This document shows positions 54,301-62,335 of a stretch of 64,000 bases of DNA, in pieces (position 1 is the stretch's first letter; each line of letters begins with the position of its first letter). This DNA comes from Metridium senile. Its lineage: Eukaryota > Cnidaria > Anthozoa > Actiniaria > Metridiidae. Made by a program: the position numbers and the translations under genes. The stretch lies in NCBI GenBank assembly GCA_949775045.1, contig OX459110.1, positions 6,518,229 through 6,582,228 of the forward strand. Direction: 5' to 3'. Below the pieces are notes generated by a model. It made no database searches and was not told where the DNA came from. It saw only the letters and a program-made list of their open reading frames with translations.

Positions 54301-54360
54301 CTCGTTCATACGTTTGTTGTGACCTTTAAGCGGCCGCAATAACCTCATTAGAGTTTGTAG

Positions 54361-54805
54361 GCGACAGAGGTGACCTCGCTATAGTTGTGGGCGACAGGGG
54401 TGACCCCGCTAAAGTTTGTAGATTGACCGGGATAACCTCGCTAAAGTTTGTAGAGCGACAGGGATGACCTCGCTAAACTTTGTAGACCGACAGGGGCGAC
54501 CTCGCTAAAGTTTGAAAAGCTACAGGGATGACCTCGCTAATGTTTGAAGAGCGACAGGGGCGTCGACTTCGCTAAAGTTTGTAAAGCGACAGGGGAGACC
54601 TCGCTAAAAGTTTGTAGAGTGACAGGGGTGACCTCGCTAAAGTTTGTAGAGCGACAGGGTCGACCTCGCAAAAGTTTGTAGAGCGACAGGGGTGACCTCG
54701 CTAAAGTTTGTAAAGCGACAGGGATGACCTCGCTAAAGTTTGTAAAGCGACAGGGATGACCTCGCTAAAGTAGGTAAAGCGACAGGGGAGACCTCGCTAT
54801 ATTTT
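54361..54805. repeat. 32-bp minisatellite, about 14 units
   Basis: Units of the form AGCGACAGGGGTGACCTCGCT plus AAAGTTTGTAG recur. The last ones start at 54651, 54683, 54715, 54747 and 54779, a strict 32-bp step; earlier units vary from 30 to 35 bp. The block appears derived from the half-unit of the neighbouring 93-bp repeat. The unit length is not a multiple of three, so any peptide would change frame from unit to unit. Confidence 0.92.
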
Positions 54806-55085
54806 GTATCTAAAGTTTGGAGAGATAGATTTTGTCGGCCGATTTGGTTGACAACGTTTGGAAAGCAACCGGGGTGACCTTGCTGCAGTATGGTCAGATT
54901 TACTTGTCGGTCTGCTTTACGTAACAGTAGGAACAAGTTTGCTGGTCTAGTCTGTGAATTGACCGGAGTGGGTTCGGTTAAAGTATACGGCTTAACACTT
55001 GCGACCGCTAAAATTTGGACGGTTACAAAAGTTCGCTAAAGATATGAATAAAGAGGTTTGACGCCATTCTTCGCCAACGTAGTCC
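54806..55085. other. Unique stretch, no feature seen
   Basis: One further decayed minisatellite-like half-unit (AGCAACCGGGGTGACCTTGCT at about 54866) is present, then AT-balanced sequence without a supported gene. Confidence 0.5.
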
Positions 55086-55088
55086 ATT

Positions 55089-55192
55089 TAGTGGAGACGG
55101 CCGCCTCGGCATGATGGTCGCGCGGCCCCGGCCATTGGCTATCAAGAGAGATAGCAGGTGGAGGCAGGTTCGTCCTCAGTCATAGGGACGAA
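55089..55192. other. GC-rich run of three consecutive hairpins, possibly SINE- or ncRNA-like
   Basis: Three perfect stems follow each other: GGCCGC (55099-55104) with GCGGCC (55122-55127), GCTATC (55138-55143) with GATAGC (55150-55155), and TTCGTCC (55169-55175) with GGACGAA (55186-55192). The block is much richer in GC than its surroundings. TAGTGGAGACGG at 55089 and GGTTCGTCCTC at 55168 resemble degenerate Pol III A and B boxes. An (ATA)n tract starts about 170 bp downstream, as at the 3' end of some retroposons. A structured RNA or tRNA-derived SINE is possible; no family is recognised. Confidence 0.3.
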
Positions 55193-55365
55193 GCCAGGAG
55201 ATTGCGTAATTGCAGTTTGTCGTGCATGCGGCATTGTGGGGTACTTTGACCATACCTGTCCTATAGTCGTCTTGAAGCTTGCACCTTGTAGGGTTACATA
55301 ACAGTATCTTTGTAATGTAATTTGTCTCCTTTGTTACCGTATATATTATGGTGAAGGTAAAGGTA

Positions 55366-55366
55366 A

Positions 55367-55449
<83 letters not shown>
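55366..55449. repeat. (ATA)n microsatellite, about 27 units
   Basis: An uninterrupted AAT/ATA tract of about 83 bp is followed by A-rich sequence. The minus-strand frame across it would encode a poly-tyrosine run, which is an artefact of the tract. Confidence 0.98.
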
Positions 55450-55454
<5 letters not shown>

Positions 55455-56582
55455 AAAAAATAGATAAAAAAAGATACCTAGTCTTGCTTGCTTGTCACCG
55501 GTCATGCAAAGTTATTATAAATCAATTACGTCATGCCGCTTGTCACTGTAGTTGTTTTTTCCAAAGGCGACCAAGCCACCGGTCTACCAAATATAAACAT
55601 ATAGGCATGATATGATGCATGTGTATATATGTATTCTTCAGTTGGTTTAGCTGTTGAGTTGCTCATCATATGGTATTAAAAATTGCTGTCTAGGCTATCC
55701 TAACCCGAACTCTGTTGACCTTGGGGGGATCTTCTCAGTATCTCAATTTCGGACCTAGTTCGGAGCCTGGGGTCAACGGAAGGTCGGCATCCATTAGATC
55801 ACTCTTTCATATGGCCCCGTACTTGCCTCTCGGATGGCACAGGTTAGCTTATTGTTCCGAGCGTTTGATATCTAACCAATGGTTGATGTCGAACAGCGGA
55901 ACCCACCTTTCGTTGACCCCTTGGCACGTAGCGAAATGGGGGTGGCAAACCCGAACTTGGGTAACGTTTTTCCTCAATTCCGTTTGCGGTGCCCCGTCAC
56001 TTGTGAGCGAAACTAAGGGTAGAATATATATATGCATCAAAGTACGGATTGGCAGCGACTCTACAATCATCCTCGCTATAGTGAGTCGTCTGGTAAATGA
56101 AACGTGCGAGAATTTGAGCTTCATATATGTAGAGACATTGCTTAAACATAAAAAAACTAGACCCTTGTAGGAGGGTGAACTTCTACCGGGCCGAAAAGGA
56201 AGGCGGGTATATGATGTTAGGCCCAGACGTACAATGCAGTAATTAGGAGTTTGACTGACATTATGGAAATCTGTAAATTACGTAAATTTTATTGTACGTG
56301 GTAGGTCACTTTAGTCATCTTTGACAAAGACAGTCTAGTACTATTGCGTCTTTTATTTATGCCCAGCAGCCGTTGAGTGTTTTTGCACTGTCTGTTCATG
56401 GCCCGATGCATGGTTTAGTTGTCGCGAGATTTCGTGCATATATCCATACCTAACCAGTGGACCTCTAATGTGAACAGTTAACTCGAGGTCGGTGGCAAAT
56501 AGGATGTAATTGCTAGTGTGTGCTTGTGCGTGGAGAAGAGCTTGGTTATGGTTTTTTCTCAACATCAAAGGTTCGAACATAT
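55450..56582. other. Unique stretch, no recognised gene
   Basis: GC content is moderate between 55700 and 56000. An inverted repeat lies at 55769-55783 (GGGGTCAACGGAAGG) and 55906-55920 (CCTTTCGTTGACCCC), 14 of 15 bases matching. A plus frame of 151 codons covers 55715-56170, starting TTG at 55715 in sequence that contains the repeat. It overlaps a 91-codon minus frame, has no family motif that I recognise and no splice context, so it is not called as a gene. Confidence 0.4.
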
Positions 56583-56583
56583 T

Positions 56584-56610
56584 AAAAAAAAAAACAACAA
56601 CAACAACAAC
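56584..56610. repeat. A-run followed by (CAA)n
   Basis: Eleven A bases are followed by about five CAA units. Such a tail could mark the 3' end of an old retroposon on the plus strand, but no body is recognised upstream. Confidence 0.8.
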
Positions 56611-57227
56611 ATTAAGTTACTGGATGCGCAGAGTCAGCTCCGTAGAACAGAAAATGTATTAAACGAATTACTATGTCTTGGCTAACATCAGCTCAAAGGA
56701 AGACTTTATTAAATGATATATGATCCATGCATATTCAGCGGAAATAAGTAAGCAAACGGTTAATCCAAATCTACAGCTTTGATAGGGTACAAGGTTTATT
56801 TTTAGACTTTGATTGGCAACTTTAATTTTTGTAGCCACTTCCTATAGGGCCGACCGCGCGCACAGAACTATAGCCCTCCCGGTTATGAAATATTTGACGC
56901 AGACTAAGAGACAGGCACTGAACACCCGTTCGTCAGACGTTCAAGGAGCCAGTATTGCTGGAAAACGTTGTCCCTATGGTGTGTGCATTTTGCCGGGGTA
57001 CCATATTTCATCCAAGTGAGTCATCAACCTCTCTCAAAATGGCCGCGCCCTCTTTTCTTTTCCTTTACAAACCAGTCAATGGTATACGGGCTTTGGGTTT
57101 TTCTGAGTAATGGGAGAGATCAATAATGTGCAGTTTCAGTTATGGTGGTTCAGCAAGCTTTCTTAGGTAGTAGACCGGATTCGCGTTATGTAACGCAGAT
57201 GACACACTGTGTCATGGGCGGGAGCGA
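56611..57227. other. Unique stretch, no recognised gene
   Basis: A TTG-started frame of 68 codons at 56813-57019 has no recognisable motif. At 57039 an ATG in CAAAATGGCCGCGCC context opens 23 codons only. A palindrome, GCGTTATGTAACGC, lies at about 57183-57196, and GACACACTGTGTC at about 57201-57213. Confidence 0.4.
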
Positions 57228-57289
57228 AACCATCCATAACTTATTATCACGCAATGGTTATGAGTATGCAGTGAGGATATATTACTATT
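57228..57289. repeat. 62-bp direct repeat, copy 1
   Basis: This copy begins AACCATCCATAACTTATTAT and ends at ATATTACTATT. It matches 57533-57594 with one difference (GGTTATGAG against GGTAATGAG), 305 bp apart. In this copy the right half also pairs with flanking sequence: ATGCAGTGAG with CTCATTGCAT, 9 of 10. Confidence 0.92.
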
Positions 57290-57532
57290 CTCATTGCATA
57301 CATAATTAGCATCGCGTACAAAATTATGTTAATTCCTTAAATTCTCACGTGACTAGTCCATAATGCTTTGCGGCCCAACAGTACAAAGCAGCCGCTCGCT
57401 CGAGGTCAGTTCCACTCACTGTTTTAAATTTGTGGGCAAGCGTTTTCTCACCCCACCCACCCACCCCTGGCGGCAGTTGACGGCTCACACCTCGCATTTC
57501 TCGCTGCATACTTGTCGCCATTGCGGTCGCGG

Positions 57533-57594
57533 AACCATCCATAACTTATTATCACGCAATGGTAATGAGTATGCAGTGAGGATATATTACTATT
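57533..57594. repeat. 62-bp direct repeat, copy 2
   Basis: This is the second copy of the repeat at 57228-57289. The 243 bp between the copies include a short CCCACCCACCCACCCC tract near 57453-57468 and no open frame of note. The arrangement could be a tandem duplication of 305 bp with a diverged middle, or long direct repeats bounding an insertion. Confidence 0.92.
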
Positions 57595-57933
57595 AGTTGC
57601 CTATCCTTTCACGGTCACATGAAAATCACTCTAGCTAGCAATCAATATTAATTGACTGTCATTGATTACAATAGATTGTGTTTCATTCAGGCAACTTAGA
57701 AACATTTCCATGTGGAAATGAATCAGTAATGTTTAAGATTTCTTTTTGTATTGTTTTTAAATTTATGCGAATTTATAAATGATATTATATTAACACAACA
57801 GTTATAGTTTGCAAATTGTAAGTTTATAAAATATATGTAATTAATATAACCAACAAGGAACCTACACATGGTGTCTGACAAACCAGACAGCAGACTGGAC
57901 TTTTCATATTCTAAACATGTATGTATAATAGAT

Positions 57934-58145
57934 GGGTCAAAACATGGTATTTTGGTTCTCTGTTCCCCTCCGTAACACTCAACATTTGTTATTGTGACCA
58001 AGATACTGATGTTTGTATATTTGTTTATACTCTCATCATAGTAGTACTGGTAGGTATCATATACAAACATCTGTATCTTGGTCACAATAACAAATGTCAG
58101 GTGTTGCGGAGGGGAACAGAGAACTAAAATACCGTGTTTTGACCC
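57934..58145. mobile_element. 212-bp hairpin MITE with 4-bp target duplication AGAT
   Basis: Arms of about 87 bp run from 57934 and back from 58145, starting GGGTCAAAACAYGGTATTTT, with over 90% pairing and a loop of about 38 bp (58021-58058). AGAT directly flanks both ends (57930-57933 and 58146-58149). No coding capacity is present; a 120-codon minus frame running through it is incidental. Four-base duplications occur in several DNA transposon superfamilies and I cannot assign one. A read-through transcript would fold into a long, nearly perfect hairpin. Confidence 0.88.
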
Positions 58146-58149
58146 AGAT

Positions 58150-58921
58150 ATTAGTTAAATTATTATATCAATTTTATAATAATTTAATATAAACAATTAT
58201 GTTTCGATAAAATTGACGACAACAAGCTATAAAGTTTTAGTACATACACAATACACAACCTCATAAGAACGCGCGCTCTCATTGGTAAGCTATCTCAGGA
58301 TTAATTGTTAACTATTTAAAATAGACAGTCACAAATTATTATTGCATATTGGTTATGAATTACAAAGACAATGGCGTAAGTCCTAAGTAATTATTGATTG
58401 CACATTAAATGTCAGTCTTAGTTCTTTTTTATAAAGCTTTTCGTAAACAAGGCATTCCAGTAAATTTCAGTACAACATTCAAGAGAGCCTACCGGAGCCG
58501 CTCCACAAAAACCCGCTCTTCATCGAAATTTTCATCTGGCTGGCAAAAATTTAATTCGAGAACTTGCTGGCATTTGGATGAATTAAATACTAAGCTTCCT
58601 GGCAAAATATTCACAGAGTACTATTTTGCTGGGAAAATATTTATACAAAACTGTCACTACTGGCACAATGAAAATCTTTTTGGCTTCTGTCAATCAAGCC
58701 AGCCAGGTTATCAGAGGGCCTGATACTCAGGCTAAGTTTATCGTAAACAGTATGCCTCGCTCATTGTCGGGTCAACGCTATTAACCTCGTGTCCATCCAC
58801 ACCATCTAATTACGCAGTCACCTAAATATCTTCTACTATCACATTTCACGCACTTCAACATCCCAAAACGTTTTACTGGTTAGCTTTTGTTGCACCGACT
58901 ATCGCTGCTTAACTAGCCAAT
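58150..58921. other. Unique stretch with decayed CTGGCTGGCAAAA-type repeats
   Basis: Degenerate copies of a motif lie at about 58537 (CTGGCTGGCAAAAATTT), 58564, 58598 (CCTGGCAAAATATT), 58627 and 58651. The same motif forms clean 38-bp repeats at 62.6-62.75 kb. The 104-codon plus frame at 58409-58723 reads through these copies and has no family match, so it is not called. ACAAAAACCCGCTCTTC near 58505 recalls the reverse complement of GAAGAGCGGGTATG near 62778, so this may be a second, diverged copy of that element. Confidence 0.45.
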
Positions 58922-58964
58922 ATGAATAACCGAAGAAGCGTCTTTAACCAATTTTCCAATCCAG
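58922..58964 (+). CDS. Candidate alternative first coding exon (partial)
   Basis: ATG at 58922 opens MNNRRSVFNQFSNP and the frame meets CCAG|GTATGT at 58964/58965, a close match to the animal 5' splice consensus. The coding part is 43 nt and ends in phase 1. The candidate first exon at 59539-59569 also ends in phase 1 with a strong donor, so both could splice to the same downstream exon. I recognise no protein family from 14 residues. The alternative is that this is a chance ATG beside a chance donor; an unspliced reading would give a 60-residue peptide with no features. Confidence 0.25.
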
Positions 58965-58965
58965 G

Positions 58966-59466
58966 TATGTCTGTCTTTTCTCTACTCTACTTTACAATAA
59001 CAGTTGTTCGTCGGAGGCGAGATGGTTGTCGAGCGGGGGTTTACCTAGGCTCAGTTTTCAGCCGTTGGGGTTTCGTGCAAGGTGAACGCTCGTCCGATAA
59101 CTGATCTCTTCGCCTTAGGTATTAAAAAAATATTCGTTTTAGTATATATTTTATCTATAATAATAACACTTTCATTATTCTCTACCCACATAAATGTACA
59201 AAAACAAACGAAAACTTGCCACTTAGATTGATAGTTTTCTGATCACCGCACGCTCGTTGGTGGCGTCAAAAGCGCGTGCATTTCAACTACAAACTCATTC
59301 ATAATCTAGAAACACATCGTCCATAATATCGCCATAGAAGTGGTAATCGACTTGTCCTCCTAGCCCAAGTTACTTGTTCCTTAGTTTTCTCTGTTTGATT
59401 TTCTCATTGCATCCATTGTCACACAGTAACTCCTTCCCTACTTGAGAGTCCGATTACCCTAACGTT
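58966..59466. other. Stretch between candidate first exons, nothing certain
   Basis: The sequence is moderately AT-rich with no repeat or frame of note. If the transcription unit proposed here is real, this would be promoter and intron sequence. Confidence 0.35.
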
Positions 59467-59472
59467 TATAAA
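59467..59472 (+). promoter_or_regulatory. TATA box candidate
   Basis: TATAAA lies in the context CGTTTATAAACAAC. Transcription would start near 59497, leaving about 42 nt of leader before the ATG at 59539. The proximity to an ATG followed by a consensus 5' splice site makes it more credible than an isolated TATAAA. Confidence 0.3.
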
Positions 59473-59538
59473 CAACTTTTCGCTGGTGGCAAGTACCTAG
59501 AATCGTCGCCACTCGATCTCTAGATCTCTCGCGACCTG

Positions 59539-59569
59539 ATGGAATTTAACATTTATCTAGCCGTTATCG
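59539..59569 (+). CDS. Candidate first coding exon with a signal-peptide-like start (partial)
   Basis: ATG at 59539 encodes MEFNIYLAVI, and the exon ends at ATCG|GTAAGT (59569/59570), a perfect consensus 5' splice site. The 31-nt coding part ends in phase 1. The hydrophobic N-terminus could begin a signal peptide. A TATA box candidate lies 67-72 bp upstream. Joined to the microexon at 61233-61263 the frame stays open. The product is unknown; total predicted peptide length in the models I can build is only about 33-41 residues, so the unit may equally be a long non-coding RNA. Confidence 0.3.
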
Positions 59570-59570
59570 G

Positions 59571-60600
59571 TAAGTGACTTATTTGTGTTTACAACAATGT
59601 TAACTTTTAGGCGGTACTTTAAAGCGAAATTTCTTTTGATTAGTTCTCAGCTAGCCTGCAGAGCAGGCGTTCTTTTGGCTTTTTTTCGTAGCTTTCTTTC
59701 GGCTTATCCTATTTTTCCGTAGCTTTGCCTTTATGGACGAGCGAGAGATGGAACCGAACTAAAACTTGGGAGTAGGGGGTGGAGGAGGGGAAGCGGCACC
59801 GATATTCGACATGGTATACAAGAATTAACAACAAATGTCACAAATGAATGAATTGTCATATAATATCAGTTTCTTAACAATTTTGATGAATTCATCTCGT
59901 TGCTTTCCTGGTGTAAGCTAGTGAGCTCATGATATAAGGTTTCTTAACAAAAATGTTCTAAATAGTAGTATAAAAACATAATCATCTATAGCAGTAGTTT
60001 CAATATACAATAAACAGAATATTACTGGGGCGCTTAAGTTAAGTGGCATTTTTACGGCGATGCTGTTTAAAAAGGTACGCACGAGTGACAACAAATGAAA
60101 AAATATACAAGATATATTAATAGAATAAAAAATAGGAAAGATTGACATTTTTAGAAAAATTACTGAAACGAAATAACATATAACAACCAAATGATAGACA
60201 AGGGGACACGAAAGGTATCGGTGAAACATAGTGTAAGAATTTCAGATACACTTTATTAAGTTTTAGTTTAGAGATATATATTCTTTAATTTTAACCTCAT
60301 TTGCGCAGTAGAAATCATTAAATTATTATTATTATTATTACTTCAACAAAGCATTATAATATCTTTACTTAAATTTGGCATTTCGAAATGCTCAAATATC
60401 AGATATGTATTATTTTTAGTTACTAGCCGTTGTACTACAGGATCCTCATGGCAACACACCTCCAACAATACGAAGTCTTACTAACAATCCATATCTAGTA
60501 TTCCAGGTCCTTGAAAATACACTACCGTACGCACTATTCAGTACAAGTAATCAAGACATGCTAAAGTTTTAAAAAGAAACTATTGTTGTAGACGAAAAAT
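59571..60600. other. Putative intron sequence, no gene recognised
   Basis: The stretch contains CTAGCCTGCAGAGCAGGCG near 59653, which is palindromic around CCTGCAGAGCAGG. A G-rich segment near 59766-59791 has runs of 3, 5 and 4 G. A short (ATT)n lies at 60322-60339. A 100-codon minus frame at 59927-60229 is uniformly hydrophobic, as expected from AT-rich DNA, and has no motif I recognise. Confidence 0.4.
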
Positions 60601-60830
60601 AGAATGTAGTGTTTATTAGACAAATCAGTAGATGGCCTTTACCAACGAAACTTTGCAAACTTCGTTTTGTGAAACTTTTGTGGCGAACGGTCGATTAACA
60701 GGTATATTTAGATGGCCTTTACCAACGAAACTTTGCAAACTCCGTTTTTTGAAACTTTTGTAGCGAACGGTCTACCGAGATAGAAGCCTTAGTCGACAGA
60801 ATGTAGTGTTTAGTAAACAAATCAGTAGAT
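60601..60830. repeat. Nested repeats: 80-bp tandem duplication within 33-bp direct repeats
   Basis: AGATGGCCTTTACCAACGAA starts at 60630 and again at 60710, and the match extends for about 63 bp with a few changes. The pair is bracketed by direct copies of AGAATGTAGTGTTTA..ATCAGTAGAT at 60601-60633 and 60798-60830, differing at two or three positions and offset by 197 bp. The brackets are longer than any transposon target duplication, so this is more likely a compound tandem duplication. Confidence 0.9.
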
Positions 60831-60878
60831 ATTTATAAGTATTAGTTTAATTTTACTCTGTTTGTTAAATGAATTTTA

Positions 60879-61154
60879 CAGTGCGACTCGCCGTACCGTA
60901 GTCACCTACAAAAACTTTTGATGAATTTTTGACATTATTTTGACATGTTTTCATCTCAATCTGACCAATTACAGACATCAAAGTATCTAAAGTCTCCGCC
61001 TCTGATCGATATTAACTCCGCCTCTCGATATAAACTCCGCCTCTCGATATAAACGTGTATCTGATTGGTCCGATTGAGATAAAAAAATGTCAAAATAATG
61101 TCAAAAATTCATCAAATGTTTTTGTAAGTGACTACGATACGGCGAGTAACACTG
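60879..61154. mobile_element. 276-bp Tc1/mariner-type MITE
   Basis: The element begins CAGTGCGACTCGCCGTA and ends TACGGCGAGTAACACTG, flanked on both sides by TA (60877-60878 and 61155-61156). The inverted arms are about 96 bp and over 85% matched, with the inner parts ending at ATTGAGATGA-like and TCTGATTGGTC sequences. A TA duplication and CAGTG terminus are characteristic of the Tc1/mariner/pogo superfamily. The loop holds a 19-20-bp tandem (ACTCCGCCTCTCGATATA) in about three copies at 60993-61054. No transposase is encoded. Confidence 0.88.
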
Positions 61155-61232
61155 TAAATGAACATAAGGTTTTGCGGCAATCATTAACTAGTGTCCAATT
61201 TGGATGCTGAGATATTTCAAATTGATTTTCAG

Positions 61233-61263
61233 TGCCAATGGCAAATCAAAGTTTAAGCGCAAG
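61233..61263 (+). CDS. Candidate 31-nt microexon (partial)
   Basis: The exon is bounded by TTGATTTTCAG before 61233 and AAG|GTGAGT after 61263, both good animal splice sites. Entered in phase 1 from either upstream first exon it reads VPMANQSLSA with no stop, and it leaves two bases (AG) over. It carries its own ATG (61238) as an alternative start. Thirty-one nucleotides is short but within the range of real microexons. Coding status is an inference. Confidence 0.3.
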
Positions 61264-61422
61264 GTGAGTATTTCGAGTGTGTTCTGGCATTCTATATTTG
61301 ATTAAATAATAACCCCACTGATTGATTGACAACTGCTTATGAATCTACCATATATCGTTCTACGCTTGGTCAAAGTGCATCATTGAACATATAGTCAATG
61401 TGATTATGAATGTGATTATAGC

Positions 61423-61480
61423 TGTCTACTGGGAAACAAGTCAATTTGTAAAAGTGGGCTCTTCTTAGTTGACCACTCAG
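61423..61480 (+). CDS. Candidate optional third exon (partial)
   Basis: The exon lies between a weak acceptor (GTGATTATAG) and a donor CTCAG|GTGAGA. In the phase left by the microexon it reads SCLLGNKSICKSGLFLVDHS without a stop. Spliced on to 61734 it ends almost at once (G then stop). The acceptor lacks a good pyrimidine tract, so this exon is the least certain of the set. Skipping it gives a different ending, RLNAVPGLEKSSG and stop. Confidence 0.17.
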
Positions 61481-61733
61481 GTGAGATATCCATTATGTAT
61501 GAGCTATATTATGATCAATTTATAACAATAATTGTTTGAAAATACTAAGAAAATATTAATTTATGTTCAGTCCATTGAAAATAGAGAGCAACTAACAAAG
61601 AAAATAAGGAAACAATTTTGTAATATTTAATATCATCAGAGATTTCAAATAACTTACTTTTGATGAAGGTTTTTGGAAAACACTAAAGGGCTCAAAGATT
61701 GAAATATAGATCATTATTATTTGTCAATTTCAG

Positions 61734-62245
61734 GCTGAATGCCGTTCCAGGATTGGAAAAAAGCTCGGGATAACATACCTGAAATGGATAGAATTATAAA
61801 TCAACTAGGCAGGTTATTTCAGAAATTGTCTTGGGAAGGTTTAGTGTCAGCAAGAAATGATTGACTGGTGATGTGAGAATGATGAAGATATATATCAACT
61901 GACACTTGTCACGTTATAGTCAAGAAAGAAGTTGATCACTGCACAGCAGTATAATCAATCTGAATGACTAGTGACATGGTGGGATGATGATGATATCAAC
62001 CTGACTTCTGTTACTAAGTCAATCAATCCATTCAGCAATTGTTCCCTACTCCATTTTCACAAAGAAATAAGATACATGCAATCATGACTGAGACATAAGT
62101 TTAAATCTCTGTGGGCTTGCAAAAATTATTTGTAATCATTGTACTCTGGTTCAACTCCAGTGAGAAACCTTTCAAATAGCATACATGTATATTACCTTGT
62201 GCATACACCACTGAATTGAAATAAAAAATTAAGGGATCATTGATT
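61734..62245 (+). ncRNA. Candidate terminal exon, mostly untranslated
   Basis: A good acceptor, TTGTCAATTTCAG, ends at 61733, and an AATAAA lies at 62220-62225, so the exon would be about 510 nt. Stops close the frame within 40 nt in the phases I consider likely, so most of it would be 3' UTR or non-coding RNA. It contains two diverged copies, about 103 bp apart, of a segment starting TGACTGGTGA at 61862 and TGACTAGTGA at 61965, each followed by GATGATGA-like and TATCAACTGAC-like words. The unit boundaries are inferred from signals only. Confidence 0.25.
62220..62225 (+). terminator. AATAAA polyadenylation signal candidate
   Basis: AATAAA in TTGAAATAAAAAATT is followed within 30 bases by a T-rich segment (GTTGCCTTTTTACTC). 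It fits the end of the proposed transcription unit. The hexamer is common by chance in AT-rich DNA. Confidence 0.25.
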
Positions 62246-62335
62246 GAAGTTGCCTTTTTACTCTTGCTATAGTCTAGGTAAAGTCTTATTTATACAGTCT
62301 TATTTTTACCGTTTGTAAATTAAAGCTCATATACG

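Noticed and set aside
54028..54348. Frames through the 93-bp minisatellite on both strands
   Set aside because: They are repetitive peptides dictated by the tandem repeat; frame and unit length do not stay in step.
55176..55505. 109-codon frame with a long tyrosine run
   Set aside because: It is produced by the (ATA)n microsatellite.
55715..56170. 151-codon frame
   Set aside because: It is the longest frame in the flank, but starts with TTG, has no recognisable domain, overlaps another frame on the opposite strand and contains an inverted repeat. It is worth a database search but not supportable here.
56353..56580. 75-codon minus frame
   Set aside because: There is no motif, no splice context and ordinary length for chance.
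57039..57110. ATG in CAAAATGGCCGCGCC context
   Set aside because: It has good start context but only 23 codons and no clear donor.
57723..58085. 120-codon minus frame
   Set aside because: It runs through the hairpin MITE and AT-rich flank and is not gene-like.
58409..58723. 104-codon frame
   Set aside because: It reads through degenerate CTGGCTGGCAAAA repeats with no family similarity.
59766..59791. G-quadruplex
   Set aside because: There are only three runs of three or more G; at best a two-layer structure, so not listed as a feature of its own.
59927..60229. 100-codon minus frame, hydrophobic
   Set aside because: Its composition is as expected from AT-rich DNA, and there is no membrane-protein family pattern that I can name.
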